Positions 33,957-44,267 are shown, counted from the stretch's first letter. The stretch is 64,000 nt of DNA from Elizabethkingia sp. YR214 (GCF_003058195.1 NZ_QBUH01000001.1:434001-498000); one strand, 5' to 3'. The notes: generated by a model from the letters alone, not told the origin. Translations and numbers: made by a program.

Positions 33957-35147
33957 ATGAAAAGCATTAATGAATTTAATTTTTCAGGAAAGAGAGCATT
34001 GATCCGTGTGGATTTTAATGTTCCCCAGAATGAAGAAGGCAAGGTTACTGATAATACCAGAATTGTAGCTGCCAAACCAACTATTGATAAAGTCCTGAAT
34101 GATGGTGGATCAGTTATACTGATGACGCATCTTGGAAGACCAAAAGGGCAAAAAGATCCTAAATTTTCTCTTGAAGCAATCGTTGATGAAGTTTCTTCTG
34201 TGTTAGGAAGGCCGGTTAAATTTGCAAAGGATTGTATTGGTGCTATTGCTGAACAAGCTGTAGCTGAATTAAAGCCTGGAGAAGTTCTTCTTTTAGAAAA
34301 TCTAAGATATTATAACGAGGAAGAAGAAGGAAATAAAGACTTTGCTGGCCAGTTAGCAAAACTTGGTGATATTTATATTAATGACGCATTTGGTACAGCT
34401 CACCGTAAACATGCTTCTACAGCTGTTATTGCTGAATTTTTCCCTGAAAACAAAACTTTTGGTTTCTTAATGGCTCAGGAACTTGACGCTATTGATAAAG
34501 TTCTTCATAATGGAGAAAGACCAATTACTGCAATATTAGGTGGATCCAAAGTTTCCTCTAAAATTACTATTATCGAAAATATTCTTCCGGCTGTTGATAA
34601 TCTTATTATTGGTGGTGGAATGGCTTTTACATTTATTAAAGCAAAAGGAGGACATATTGGTAATTCTCTTGTAGAAGATGATAAACAAGAACTGGCTCTG
34701 CAAATTTTAAAGAGTGCTGTAGAAAATAATGTTAAGGTTTATCTTCCAATAGATGTTATAGCGGCTAAAGAATTTAGTAACGATGCTGAATCAAAACAAT
34801 TTGATGCATATGATATTCCAGAAGGATGGATGGGACTTGATGCTGGAGAGAAAACTTCAGAGAAATTTAATGATGTTGTTCTTTCTTCCAAAACAATTTT
34901 ATGGAATGGACCGCTTGGCGTTTTTGAAATGCCAAATTTTGCAAACGGAACAATCAAGTTAGGCGATAGTATTGCGGAAGCGACAAAACTTAATGCCTTT
35001 TCTCTAGTTGGAGGAGGAGACAGTGTTGCTTTTGCTAAACAATACGGATATGACGAAAAAGTTTCTTACGTTTCCACAGGAGGTGGAGCAATGCTAGAAA
35101 GTTTGGAAGGAAAAGAACTTCCAGGAGTTGCTGCTATCAGAAATTAA
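33957..35147 (+). CDS. pgk: Phosphoglycerate kinase
   Basis: I start at the ATG giving [24 protein letters not shown] (396 residues); the frame could extend two codons to a TTG. Signatures include [15 protein letters not shown], the ATP-binding [19 protein letters not shown] and the C-terminal [13 protein letters not shown]. The enzyme makes ATP from 1,3-bisphosphoglycerate in glycolysis. It is monocistronic. Confidence 0.97.
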   Translation: MKSINEFNFSGKRALIRVDFNVPQNEEGKVTDNTRIVAAKPTIDKVLNDGGSVILMTHLGRPKGQKDPKFSLEAIVDEVSSVLGRPVKFAKDCIGAIAEQAVAELKPGEVLLLENLRYYNEEEEGNKDFAGQLAKLGDIYINDAFGTAHRKHASTAVIAEFFPENKTFGFLMAQELDAIDKVLHNGERPITAILGGSKVSSKITIIENILPAVDNLIIGGGMAFTFIKAKGGHIGNSLVEDDKQELALQILKSAVENNVKVYLPIDVIAAKEFSNDAESKQFDAYDIPEGWMGLDAGEKTSEKFNDVVLSSKTILWNGPLGVFEMPNFANGTIKLGDSIAEATKLNAFSLVGGGDSVAFAKQYGYDEKVSYVSTGGGAMLESLEGKELPGVAAIRN

Positions 35148-35403
35148 TTTATGAAATTTTGCAATTTGCTAAATATAGAATCCCTCAATTCTGAAGGATT
35201 CTATTCATGAAAATATTTTGTGGTAACTATCTACTTTTTCAAATTTTTCTTTATTAGTAATTTTTAGTTATAAAGAGATAAGATAATTATGACAAAATTT
35301 ATTTTTTGAAATTTGTTAAAAATTCCCAGATCAATAAAAAATTTGTATAAAGTTCTCATAGATAATTTTATTCAGAAAGAATTTAGATAGGAAGGGTAGG
35401 GGG
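35148..35403. other. AT-rich intergenic stretch after pgk
   Basis: Part of a 568-base gap between pgk and the methyltransferase gene. A short dyad just after pgk (GAATCCCTCAATTCTGAAGGATTC-like, 35170-35205) could act as a weak terminator. No other feature seen here. Confidence 0.45.
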
Positions 35404-35611
35404 ATGATTGTCACAAGTCAGGATTCAGATTTCGAGAATTACAAATCTGTTCTTGAAAAAATGAAAGAAGGAAATTTTCCTTTTCATTCAGTTATTGAAA
35501 TTGTTCCAAAGGAATCCAATCCAATAATTGATCCCGATATATTTTATTTTTCAAACAACAGAAAAGGAGCAAATTGAAAGTGTTAAAAAAACTTATGGAT
35601 TTCTAAAATAG
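35404..35611 (+). pseudogene. Small hypothetical gene with a one-base frameshift
   Basis: From ATG 35404 the frame reads MIVTSQDSDFENYKSVLEKM, then EIVPKESNPIIDPDIFYF. At a run of five T (35547-35551) it shifts: the original frame ends soon in a TGA, whereas the +1 frame continues QTTEKEQIESVKKTYGFLK and stops at 35609, just before a strong terminator. With one T removed this would be a 68-residue polar protein. I do not recognise the family. It may be a true pseudogene, a phase-variable tract or a homopolymer read error. Confidence 0.55.
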
Positions 35612-35639
35612 AATTTTATATTTACTGAGTTTAATAAAA

Positions 35640-35677
35640 TAAAAAGAGCAAAATATTAGATTTTGCTCTTTTTTATT
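35640..35677. terminator. Bidirectional terminator
   Basis: AAAAGAGCAAAAT and ATTTTGCTCTTTT around an ATTAG loop form a 13-bp stem with A and T runs outside. It serves the small frameshifted gene and the convergent methyltransferase gene. Confidence 0.85.
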
Positions 35678-35715
35678 CAAAATCGACCTTCAGAAACGGG
35701 TCTTATTTCTATTTT

Positions 35716-36531
35716 CTATATTTTTTCGATAATGTATATCAAGGAAGAAAAATCACCGGTTTTTGATGCTTTACTGTTGGAAATTGCTCCACGAATTCCT
35801 CCTTTTAACCAGGAAAATGAATTTTTCTTATACTTTTCACTTATTATAGAGATATAATAGGAATCGAGTAGGAGAGGGCTAATTTTTTTTAACGACCATC
35901 TTTCATTATTGAAAATAGATTTTATTCCTTCTTTAGAAAAATGAAAAATGTGACGTGGAACATCATAAGCTGCCCAATATTCTTTGTAATATTCAGCATC
36001 GTGACTTTTGTAATTTGGAACAGCTATTATCAACTTTCCTTTTGGCTTAATTTTTTTGTAAACTTCCTCTAAGAATTCTTCATAATTGTCAATATGTTCA
36101 AAGACATGCCATAAGGTCATTGCATCTAAAGAGTAATCTTCGATTTCAGAAAGATTATTTTTAATATTCGCTTCTCCTGTTTTTTGTTTTGCAGCATTTC
36201 GGGCACTTTCATTTGGTTCTATGCCATTTATTTCATAGCTGTTTTTTATAAAATTCAAAAATTCTCCGGCCCCGCATCCGTAATCCAAGATCTTGTTTCC
36301 TGTTTTTACTTCTGTATCTAAAATAGATTTTTTATATTTTAAATTGAATTGTTGAAAGAATTTATAAATCTTTGTTTTTAAAGATTTGTCTTCCTGATGA
36401 TGCGAAATGTACTCTTTGCTTTCGTAATATTTTGATAAATTTTCGGGAACAGGAAATGTTTTCAGGATTCCTGCCGAAATTTCTCTTACTTCAAATTCTT
36501 CCTGAGTGAGGAATAAATCTTTTATTTTCAT
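35716..36531 (-). CDS. Class I SAM-dependent methyltransferase
   Basis: The 271-residue protein has the methyltransferase_11/UbiG-like core: ILDYGCGAGEFLNFIKN (motif I) near residue 81, GIEPNESARNAAKQK, MTLWHVFEHIDNYEEFLEEVYKKIKPKGKLIIAVPNY. The C-terminal third includes AYDVPRHIFHFSKEG, typical of enzymes acting in polysaccharide or lipid pathways. The substrate is unknown. It follows mnmG by strand but has a 107-base gap with a parS site between. Confidence 0.85.
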   Translation of the reverse strand: MKIKDLFLTQEEFEVREISAGILKTFPVPENLSKYYESKEYISHHQEDKSLKTKIYKFFQQFNLKYKKSILDTEVKTGNKILDYGCGAGEFLNFIKNSYEINGIEPNESARNAAKQKTGEANIKNNLSEIEDYSLDAMTLWHVFEHIDNYEEFLEEVYKKIKPKGKLIIAVPNYKSHDAEYYKEYWAAYDVPRHIFHFSKEGIKSIFNNERWSLKKISPLLLDSYYISIISEKYKKNSFSWLKGGIRGAISNSKASKTGDFSSLIYIIEKI

Positions 36532-36614
36532 CTAAAAAATCTTCTTTATACAAACATATAGAAAAAATTAAAACAACCATAACTTATGATTGTTTTAATA
36601 GTATTTTTCGTTAA

Positions 36615-36630
36615 TGTTTCACGTGAAACA
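36615..36630. promoter_or_regulatory. parS centromere site 1
   Basis: TGTTTCACGTGAAACA is an exact 16-bp parS palindrome, the ParB/Spo0J binding site. It lies 7 bases beyond the mnmG stop codon. Confidence 0.9.
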
Positions 36631-36637
36631 TATATAA

Positions 36638-38500
36638 TTATCTACCAAGAAAAATAAGCAGAATATTTATATCAGCAGGGGAGACCCCACTAATTCTTCC
36701 TGCTTGTGCAATTGTTTCAGGACGAACAGAAGATAGCTTTTGTTTAGCTTCTGCTGAAAGGCTGTTTACTTTTGAATAATCAAAATTTTTAGGAATTTTT
36801 ATATTTTCAAGTCTATACAGCTTGGCAACATTTTCCTTTTCTTTATCTATATATCCCTTGTATTTTATATTGATTTCAGCTTGTTCTCTTACCTCGTCTG
36901 TATATTCCGCAGCCTTATTCTTGATCTCCTCTATAGCACAAAGCTTATTAAGGTCTATATTAGGCCTTGTTAGTATTTGCGCTGCTCTAAAGCTTTGATT
37001 TACAGGACTTGAATTATTCTCTTCCAGAATTGGGTTTATGTCATCTACTTTTACAGAAGTAGCCTTAAGAAATTCTTCCAGCTCTGAACTTTTAGCTATC
37101 TTATTCTCAACCTTTTGAAGCCTTTCATCGGAAGCTAAACCTAGTTTATGAGCTTTTTCTGTAAGTCTGATATCTGCATTATCCTGGCGGAGTAGGAGAC
37201 GGTATTCAGCTCGAGAGGTAAACATCCTGTATGGTTCTTCTGTACCTTTTGTAATTAGATCATCTACCAATACACCTATATAAGCCTCGTCTCTACTTAG
37301 TATAAATTCCTCTTTATCAAAGACTTTGTTATGGGCATTTATACCAGCAATTAAACCTTGTCCTGCGGCTTCTTCATAACCTGTAGTACCATTGATCTGA
37401 CCTGCGAAATATAGATTGTCAATTAGCTTGGTTTCTAAAGTATGCTTTAATTGAGTTGGTGGAAAGTAGTCATATTCAATAGCATATCCTGGTCTGAATA
37501 CCTTTACATTCTCAAATCCCGGAATATGACGCATTGCTTTAATCTGTACATCTTCCGGTAGGGAAGAACTGAAGCCATTTACGTATATTTCTATAGTATT
37601 CCATCCTTCAGGTTCTACAAACAATTGATGTCTGTTTCTTTCCGCGAAACGGTTAATCTTATCTTCAATACTTGGGCAGTATCTTGGTCCTATACTTTGA
37701 ATAGTTCCGTTGAACATCGGAGATCTGTCAAAACCAGATCTTAGAATATCATGAACAATTTCATTAGTATAAGTAATGTGACAACTTCTTTGTTCTTTTA
37801 ATTTAGGAGTATCCAGATAAGAGAATTTCTGAGGATTTTCATCACCTGGTTGCTCTTCCATTTTAGAATAATCTAAGCTTCTTCCGTCTATGCGGGGTGG
37901 GGTACCGGTTTTCATTCTTCCGGCATCAAATCCTAAGCTTTCCAATTGCTCCGTAATTCCGAAAGCTCTTGGTTCACCCATTCTTCCTCCACCTAGTTGC
38001 TTGTCTCCAACATGGATTAATCCATTTAGGAAAGTTCCGTTTGTTAGAACAACTGCTTTAGCCTTTATTTCTATTCCTAAAGAAGTAACAACACCTGCTA
38101 CTTTATTGTTTTCAATAATTAGACTTTTTACCATATCCTGGAAAAAATCCAGATTAGGTGTCTGCTCCAGCATTGATCTCCATTCTGATGCGAAAAGCAT
38201 TCTGTCATTTTGTGTTCTTGGAGACCACATTGCAGGTCCTTTAGAGAGATTAAGCATTTTGAATTGTATTGCACTTTTATCTGCTACAATCCCGGAGTAT
38301 CCTCCCATTGCGTCTATCTCTCTTACGATTTGTCCTTTGGCTATACCTCCCATAGCCGGGTTGCAGCTCATCTGTCCGATGGTTTGCATATTCATTGTAA
38401 CCAATAAAGTTTTTGATCCTAAATTGGCTGCAGCGGCTGCAGCTTCACTACCAGCGTGACCTGCTCCGACTACTATTACATCATATATTTGATCGATCAT
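36638..38500 (-). CDS. mnmG: tRNA uridine-5-carboxymethylaminomethyl synthesis enzyme MnmG (GidA)
   Basis: The 620-residue FAD enzyme has the dinucleotide site VVGAGHAGSEAA at the N-terminus, SCNPAMGGIAKGQIVREIDAMGG, GGGRMGEP, and the C-terminal helical MnmE-binding part (EQAEINIKYKGYIDKE). With MnmE it modifies wobble U34. It is bracketed by two parS sites, 7 bases after its stop and 9 bases before its start. mnmG is a classical origin-proximal gene. Confidence 0.97.
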   Translation of the reverse strand: MIDQIYDVIVVGAGHAGSEAAAAAANLGSKTLLVTMNMQTIGQMSCNPAMGGIAKGQIVREIDAMGGYSGIVADKSAIQFKMLNLSKGPAMWSPRTQNDRMLFASEWRSMLEQTPNLDFFQDMVKSLIIENNKVAGVVTSLGIEIKAKAVVLTNGTFLNGLIHVGDKQLGGGRMGEPRAFGITEQLESLGFDAGRMKTGTPPRIDGRSLDYSKMEEQPGDENPQKFSYLDTPKLKEQRSCHITYTNEIVHDILRSGFDRSPMFNGTIQSIGPRYCPSIEDKINRFAERNRHQLFVEPEGWNTIEIYVNGFSSSLPEDVQIKAMRHIPGFENVKVFRPGYAIEYDYFPPTQLKHTLETKLIDNLYFAGQINGTTGYEEAAGQGLIAGINAHNKVFDKEEFILSRDEAYIGVLVDDLITKGTEEPYRMFTSRAEYRLLLRQDNADIRLTEKAHKLGLASDERLQKVENKIAKSSELEEFLKATSVKVDDINPILEENNSSPVNQSFRAAQILTRPNIDLNKLCAIEEIKNKAAEYTDEVREQAEINIKYKGYIDKEKENVAKLYRLENIKIPKNFDYSKVNSLSAEAKQKLSSVRPETIAQAGRISGVSPADINILLIFLGR

Positions 38501-38509
38501 TTTTGAAAT

Positions 38510-38525
38510 TGTTTCACGTGAAACA
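38510..38525. promoter_or_regulatory. parS centromere site 2
   Basis: A second exact TGTTTCACGTGAAACA, between mnmG and ybeY, 1.9 kb from the first. ParB spreading from here could also touch expression of both genes. Confidence 0.9.
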
Positions 38526-38526
38526 T

Positions 38527-38934
38527 TTAGTATTTTTCTATGTAATAATCCTCCTTAGATCGCATTATTTTTTGCTCTTCCTCTGTTTTGTCTTTGTAAC
38601 CACAAAGGTGTAAAATACCATGAGCTAACACACGATTTAATTCTTCTTCCTGCTTTGTTTCGAGCATGGATGCATTATCTAAAACGCGCTGCAAAGATAA
38701 GAAAATATCACCGGATATTATTTTGCCTTTACAATAATCGAAAGTAATAATATCAGTATAATAATCATGATCCAAATACTGGCGGTTTATCTCCAAAAGA
38801 TATTCATCATTACATAAAATATAATTAATATCTCCTAGTTTTTTACCTTCTTCCAGGATTAGTTGTTCTAACCATTTTGCTCTCTTTTCTTCATCCGAAA
38901 CAGGAGCTACGTTTTCATAAAAATAATTTATCAT
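38527..38934 (-). CDS. ybeY: Endoribonuclease YbeY
   Basis: I start at MINYFYENVAPVSDEEKRAKW (135 residues); the longer frame would overlap the patatin gene. The zinc motif AHGILHLCGYKD near the C-terminus has the two His and an Asp in place of the third His, as in Bacteroidetes relatives. YbeY matures the 16S rRNA 3' end and acts in ribosome quality control. The second parS lies one base past its stop. Confidence 0.93.
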   Translation of the reverse strand: MINYFYENVAPVSDEEKRAKWLEQLILEEGKKLGDINYILCNDEYLLEINRQYLDHDYYTDIITFDYCKGKIISGDIFLSLQRVLDNASMLETKQEEELNRVLAHGILHLCGYKDKTEEEQKIMRSKEDYYIEKY

Positions 38935-38993
38935 AAATTTTTGTTGACAGTTGAAAGGGGTGGTGTAGGGGGTGCTTACGATTGTATAATATT

Positions 38994-41144
38994 CTAAAAC
39001 CAATGTCCTAAAACTACATTGAAAATTCCCTTGCCTCCCTGATTAAGTGGCTGGCTATAATTAAGCTTAATTTGTCCGAAAGGAGAACTGTACCCGGCGG
39101 TAAGTCCTACAGAATTATTTCTGAAGCTTAAGAATTCTGTATTTTTAATATTCGGAAAAAGGCTTGCTGTATTATAGCTAGCAATAAGATAATAATTTTT
39201 CAGTATTCGGTACTGAAAACTATTCGTTATACGAAGTACATTGTTATCTGTTTTTTGTCCAAACTGATATCCATCGAATGAAACAAAAGAACCTAAATTT
39301 TGTTCAAATATTCCACCTAATCTGTACTTGTAAAATTCCGGAACTTCTCCGAATGTTACACCCATAAATCCAGAAACTCTGTAAGTAAGTCTTTCTGAAA
39401 ATTTAATATTCAGTTTTACATTCCCGGAGACCTGCGCACCTTTATCTTCGATTTGTTTGTCTTTGAATAAGTCTAAAGCTTTTGCCTGAATATCTATATA
39501 AATACCTCTTGTTGGAAATTCTGTATTATCCTGCGTATCACTTTTAATAAAGATATAAGGATTGTAGTAATGGAATGTATTCTTATTGGTTCCCATTTTC
39601 TTATTGAATATATCATAACTCAATCCTCCACCGATAGCATACCTGTCTTTCCATACAGACTGAATATAAATTTCATTCCGGAACCAATTCCAGTTTTGAT
39701 ACACATTCGCATCCTGGTCTTTTAAGTCAAGTTTCATTCCTGAAGAAAAAATACCAAAGCCTGGAATATATCCGTTATCCATTAGATAATTGAAATAATA
39801 GCGTGGCTTATCTCCAAATACAACGTCTAAACTTGCATTGGAGTTTTTAAATAAAGCTCTTTTTGCAGTAAGGTTTGCCAATAGACCAGTTTTGAAAACT
39901 TCATCATAATGAAGTCCAAATTTCATGAATATCCGGTTCTGATCTTCAGCTACATTTAGCTTCAGAATATTTCTTCCATTTTCATTTACAATGTCATAAT
40001 TGATGAAGCTGTAATTGTTTGTCGCATATAGCTGATCAATTTTACTATTGATATTGCTATAGGTATACCGGGAAGGGATTTTAAGGCCCATTTTACCCTT
40101 GATATAGTCTTTGTTATATATATTGTCGTTTTCTATCTCGAAACCGTCTATTTTGTATACTTCTGACAGTATTATTTTTTTGTTTATTACAACCGGGGCT
40201 TCCTTTTTTGGTAATTGCCTCAGAATACCGGAATAACGTAATGTTTCTTCATAACCTGCTTTAATGGTTTTGTCTTTTTCTTCAAAGCTGGTAACATTAA
40301 CTCCGGTAAGGACAGGTTGAATATTAATGTCTGTATAGGGTAATTGTTTTCTGGTTTCTTTAGAAATACCAAATGTGATAATCTGATTGAGAATAGATAC
40401 AATATTATTTAGTTGATCCCTTTTTTCAAATCCCTGGTCAAGATTTACCCCAATTACAATGTCCATTCCTTTCTTTTTTAATGGGCCGGAAGGATAGTTA
40501 ATTGTTATACCACCGTCAACATAAAGACTATCTCCAATTTTTACAGGATCCAAAAGCCCGGGGAAAGCAGAACTTGCCATTATAGCTTGAGATAAATCTC
40601 CGGTTTCAAGTTGCTTTACACCTCCGGTTTCAATATTGGTTGCTATACAAAAGAAGGGTATAGGAAGTTTGCTGAAGTCCTGAACGGAAGAATAGTTCTG
40701 AAATAATTCTTTGAACATCGCCAGGTTTTTCTGACCTGAAGAAATACTTGAAGGTAATACTACTTTACCCTTTTGTATTGGGATTTTCAAAAGATATTTA
40801 TCGACATTTTTACTGAAAAATGAGGTTTGCTGGCGTGGACTGGAACTGCTCAATACATTATAAAAGTCTGTATTCAGGATAATGTTTTCGATATCTTTTC
40901 CTGTGTATCCGGTTGCATATAATCCTCCGATAATTGCACCCATGCTGGTTCCGCCAATATAATCTACTTTAACACCCATAGAGTCCAAAACTTTTAGAAC
41001 TCCTATATGGGCAAAGCCTTTTGCACCACCACCACTTAGTGATAATCCTATCTTTGGATGCGGAGGGATAACTAAGTTTTCTTTAACCTGAGAATAGCTA
41101 AAGATGCTTATAATAACCCCAAGAAAAAGAAATAGTTTTTTCAT
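38994..41144 (-). CDS. Patatin-like phospholipase with C-terminal outer-membrane barrel
   Basis: The 716-residue protein has a signal peptide (MKKLFLFLGVIISIFSYSQ), then a patatin domain at about residues 30-300 with the oxyanion GGGAKG, nucleophile Ser67 in GGTSMGA and the dyad Asp210 in DGGIT. A POTRA-like linker (about 340-400) and a 16-strand Omp85/TamA-like barrel follow, ending PLNQGGKGIFNVVLGHWF. This is the organisation of PlpD-type (type Vd) proteins, which expose a lipase at the surface. The barrel may also translocate the domain. Confidence 0.9.
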   Translation of the reverse strand: MKKLFLFLGVIISIFSYSQVKENLVIPPHPKIGLSLSGGGAKGFAHIGVLKVLDSMGVKVDYIGGTSMGAIIGGLYATGYTGKDIENIILNTDFYNVLSSSSPRQQTSFFSKNVDKYLLKIPIQKGKVVLPSSISSGQKNLAMFKELFQNYSSVQDFSKLPIPFFCIATNIETGGVKQLETGDLSQAIMASSAFPGLLDPVKIGDSLYVDGGITINYPSGPLKKKGMDIVIGVNLDQGFEKRDQLNNIVSILNQIITFGISKETRKQLPYTDINIQPVLTGVNVTSFEEKDKTIKAGYEETLRYSGILRQLPKKEAPVVINKKIILSEVYKIDGFEIENDNIYNKDYIKGKMGLKIPSRYTYSNINSKIDQLYATNNYSFINYDIVNENGRNILKLNVAEDQNRIFMKFGLHYDEVFKTGLLANLTAKRALFKNSNASLDVVFGDKPRYYFNYLMDNGYIPGFGIFSSGMKLDLKDQDANVYQNWNWFRNEIYIQSVWKDRYAIGGGLSYDIFNKKMGTNKNTFHYYNPYIFIKSDTQDNTEFPTRGIYIDIQAKALDLFKDKQIEDKGAQVSGNVKLNIKFSERLTYRVSGFMGVTFGEVPEFYKYRLGGIFEQNLGSFVSFDGYQFGQKTDNNVLRITNSFQYRILKNYYLIASYNTASLFPNIKNTEFLSFRNNSVGLTAGYSSPFGQIKLNYSQPLNQGGKGIFNVVLGHWF

Positions 41145-41197
41145 CCCTATATTGTATTTAATTTTATCGATGAAATTCAGAAAATTACTTTATTTCA

Positions 41198-43648
41198 TCA
41201 GTCTTTTATATATATTCTTTTTACACGTCTCGAAACTGAAGTTAGCACTTCGTAAGGAATAGTCTGACAATATTCAGCAAATTTTTCCAGACTTGGATTT
41301 CCATTGAAGATAATAACATCATCACCTTCTTCTATAGGATCATTGCCAATGTCTACCATCAGCATATCCATACATACATTTCCCTGGATTGGATAAAGCT
41401 TTCCTTTAATGCCAACAAAGCCTTTTCCGTTACTTAGTAATCGTGGTATACCATCAGCATATCCAACAGCTATTGTCGCAATATTAGTATCATTTTCAGC
41501 TTTAAATCTTCTGTTATAACCTAATGATTCTCCGGGGTGTAGTGGAGAAATTTGAGTAATAACAGTTTTAAAACATACAGCACTTTGTAATAAGGGTTTT
41601 ATAGCTGGGTTTGTTGTATAGCCAATCATCCCGATACCAATTCTTACCATGTCAAACTGATATTCGGTATAATTGGTAATTCCTGGTGAATTTAGACAAT
41701 GTCTTAATGGTTTGTCTTCTGTTCGGGCTAATAGATAGTCTGAATTGTCCGTATATAGCTTTATCTGGGCTAAAGTATATTCTCTTTCTTCAGGATCGTC
41801 TGCAGAAGAAAGATGTGTGAAAATACTGGCTATTCTGAGGTTATTTTCCTTAATTTTAAGAAGGAGATCATCCAGATCTTCTCTTCGAAAGCCTAAACGA
41901 TGCATACCTGTTTCCAATTTTATATGGATGGGATATCTTTCATGGATTCCTTTTTTTCTTAAAGCTTTAAGAAAAAGATCTAAAACTTTGAAACTATAGA
42001 TTTCCGGTTCCAACTGATAATCGATAATAGTATCATAACTATTAAGCTCCGGATTCATTACCATAATAGGTAGGGTCACTTTATTTTTTCTTAGGTCAAC
42101 ACCTTCATCTGCATAGGCGACACCCAGATAATTGATATTATGATGTTGTAGAAATTCTGCAATTTCATAACCGCCTAATCCATAAGAGTAGGCTTTTACC
42201 ATAGCCATCATTTTAGTTTCCGGCTTTAAAAAGCTTCTGTGGACATTGATGTTATGCAGAATAGCATTTAGATTTACTTCCAGAACTGTATCATGTGATT
42301 GAAGTTCTAATTCTTTTTTCAGAATTTCAAGTTCAAATTTACGAGCCCCTTTCAATAAAATTAATGAATTTTCAATACTATTAAATTCTTGATCTTCAAT
42401 TAATTCTTGAATGTTATCGAAAGAAAAAGTTTTAGAATTAAATAAATGAGCAAACTTTGTTATTTCTGTTCCTATCAGGTATACTTTACCTAACGAATGT
42501 TCGTTAACTAAACCTGCAACGGTATGATATAGATGTTCAGATTGATCTTTTACATCATGTATATCTGTAAGAACTAATACCTTTTGTGATTTATTTCCAT
42601 ACTGGTTTAATGTACTCAATGCTATTTTTAGTGAATCGAGATCCAGATTATAAGAATCATTGATAATAAGGTTGTCTCTTTCTCCTTTAATGCTTTCCAT
42701 TCGCATTTCCACAGCCTGCAAATTGTTGAGTTTATCAACAATTTTTGAATGTGGGATTTTTAGAAAATTAAGAACAGCAATAACAGCCAATGCATTGTGC
42801 AGAGTAGCCTGATCCCGATTGGTAAAAGGAATCTGAATATAACCATCTAAAACCTTGATATTAAAGGCTTCTTTTTGATCTATTGGGCTTTCAATTAAAA
42901 TATCGTTTGATATATATAAACCATAAGAAATCAGAGTTTTATTGTTGTATAAACTCTGTATTTTGGATTTTATCAAAGGATGGTCACCATTATAAATGAT
43001 CACTTCTGATCTTTCAAAAAGCTTTAGTTTTTCATTCAGAAGCTGTTCTTCATTTTCAAAATATTCTGAATGGGCAGAGCCAAGATGTGTGAATACTCCA
43101 ATATGGGGTGAAAACACTTCAGCTTGTTTTTCCATTTCGTGTGGCTTGGAAATTCCAACTTCAAAAATTCCCAGTTCATCATCATTATTAGCTTGGAGAA
43201 TAGATAAGGGAAGTCCTATCTGGGAGTTATAACTTTTTGGACTTTTTACAACTCTCATTTCATCCCACAAACATTGATATAACCACTCTTTTACAATAGT
43301 CTTACCATTACTTCCGGTAACCCCAATGGTTTTAATATTTAGATTTTGTAAATGATGATGTGCTAACTGTCTAAGAAAATTCTGCGTATCAGAAGTTAAG
43401 ATCCAGGTTATATCCTGCCCGGAAGTTTCATATATTTCATCAGCTATAATTACTTTTATTCCTTTCTCTATAGCTTCTTTAATGTATTTGGAACCATTAT
43501 TTTTCTGAGTCTTTAGAGCAATGAAGGCATTATTTTTTGAAGAAAAAATAAGCCTGCTGTCGAAAATCAATTGTTCAACAACTTCATTTTTATTTCCGGT
43601 AATCCGGGAGTTGGTCATTGAAGCTAACTCCTGTGCAGTATATTTCAT
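41198..43648 (-). CDS. murF-alr: Bifunctional MurF / alanine racemase fusion
   Basis: The 816-residue protein joins two cell-wall enzymes. Residues 1-450 are MurF (UDP-MurNAc-tripeptide:D-Ala-D-Ala ligase) with the P-loop GVTGSNGKT at 109-117. Residues 455-816 are a PLP alanine racemase with Lys485 in AMVKAYSYGLGG and YNRRF near residue 720. Fusion of the D-Ala supplier to the ligase is known in Bacteroidetes and may channel D-Ala use. It overlaps the thymidine kinase gene by 4 bases (ATGA). Confidence 0.96.
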   Translation of the reverse strand: MKYTAQELASMTNSRITGNKNEVVEQLIFDSRLIFSSKNNAFIALKTQKNNGSKYIKEAIEKGIKVIIADEIYETSGQDITWILTSDTQNFLRQLAHHHLQNLNIKTIGVTGSNGKTIVKEWLYQCLWDEMRVVKSPKSYNSQIGLPLSILQANNDDELGIFEVGISKPHEMEKQAEVFSPHIGVFTHLGSAHSEYFENEEQLLNEKLKLFERSEVIIYNGDHPLIKSKIQSLYNNKTLISYGLYISNDILIESPIDQKEAFNIKVLDGYIQIPFTNRDQATLHNALAVIAVLNFLKIPHSKIVDKLNNLQAVEMRMESIKGERDNLIINDSYNLDLDSLKIALSTLNQYGNKSQKVLVLTDIHDVKDQSEHLYHTVAGLVNEHSLGKVYLIGTEITKFAHLFNSKTFSFDNIQELIEDQEFNSIENSLILLKGARKFELEILKKELELQSHDTVLEVNLNAILHNINVHRSFLKPETKMMAMVKAYSYGLGGYEIAEFLQHHNINYLGVAYADEGVDLRKNKVTLPIMVMNPELNSYDTIIDYQLEPEIYSFKVLDLFLKALRKKGIHERYPIHIKLETGMHRLGFRREDLDDLLLKIKENNLRIASIFTHLSSADDPEEREYTLAQIKLYTDNSDYLLARTEDKPLRHCLNSPGITNYTEYQFDMVRIGIGMIGYTTNPAIKPLLQSAVCFKTVITQISPLHPGESLGYNRRFKAENDTNIATIAVGYADGIPRLLSNGKGFVGIKGKLYPIQGNVCMDMLMVDIGNDPIEEGDDVIIFNGNPSLEKFAEYCQTIPYEVLTSVSRRVKRIYIKD

Positions 43649-44238
43649 TTATTTTTCTCTTGCTTTTGCATCTCTTCCCAAAAGATACGGCGGCTAACAG
43701 CTTCATAGCTGTCTGTTTCTCCTAGCTGAACCAAATCTTTGCTGGCAGATGTTCTTAATGAATAATTGGCTAAATTTCCTGTTCTTTTACAAATGGCATG
43801 AACTTTTGTAACGTATTCGGCTGTTGCCATGAGATTAGGCATAGGACCAAAAGGGCGACCCATAAAGTCCATATCCAGTCCGGCAATAACGACTCTTGTA
43901 CCGCTATTGGCCAACTGATTGGCAACTTCTACAACGCTTTCATCAAAAAATTGTGCTTCATCAATACCCACAACATCACAATTGGATCCCAGTAACAGAA
44001 TTTCATTAGGAGTATCTACGGCTGTACTCCGGATTTTATTATCGTTGTGTGAAACGATATCTTCATCGGAGTAACGAACATCAATTTTTGGTTTAAAAAT
44101 TTCTACTTGCTGACCAGCCATTTCTGCTCTGCGCAGACGCCTAATTAGCTCTTCCGTTTTACCGGAAAACATTGAGCCACATATCACTTCCATCCACCCG
44201 CTTTGCTTGGCGTGGTTAATTGTATTTTCTAAAAACAT
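43645..44238 (-). CDS. tdk: Thymidine kinase (type II)
   Basis: The 197-residue enzyme has the P-loop CGSMFSGKTEELIRRLRRA, the Walker-B-like VGIDEAQFFDE and a lasso region (MATAEYVTKVHAICKRTGN) before the C-terminus. Its zinc site seems partly lost, since only one Cys is left there (AICKR). It phosphorylates thymidine for salvage. It is the first gene of a tdk-murF/alr unit. Confidence 0.95.
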   Translation of the reverse strand: MFLENTINHAKQSGWMEVICGSMFSGKTEELIRRLRRAEMAGQQVEIFKPKIDVRYSDEDIVSHNDNKIRSTAVDTPNEILLLGSNCDVVGIDEAQFFDESVVEVANQLANSGTRVVIAGLDMDFMGRPFGPMPNLMATAEYVTKVHAICKRTGNLANYSLRTSASKDLVQLGETDSYEAVSRRIFWEEMQKQEKNK

Positions 44239-44267
44239 TTGTTAACTTAGCACATATTATTCCACAT

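Noticed and set aside
35953-35966. GACGTGGAACATC as a third parS-like site
   Set aside because: It lies inside the methyltransferase gene and matches only part of the palindrome.
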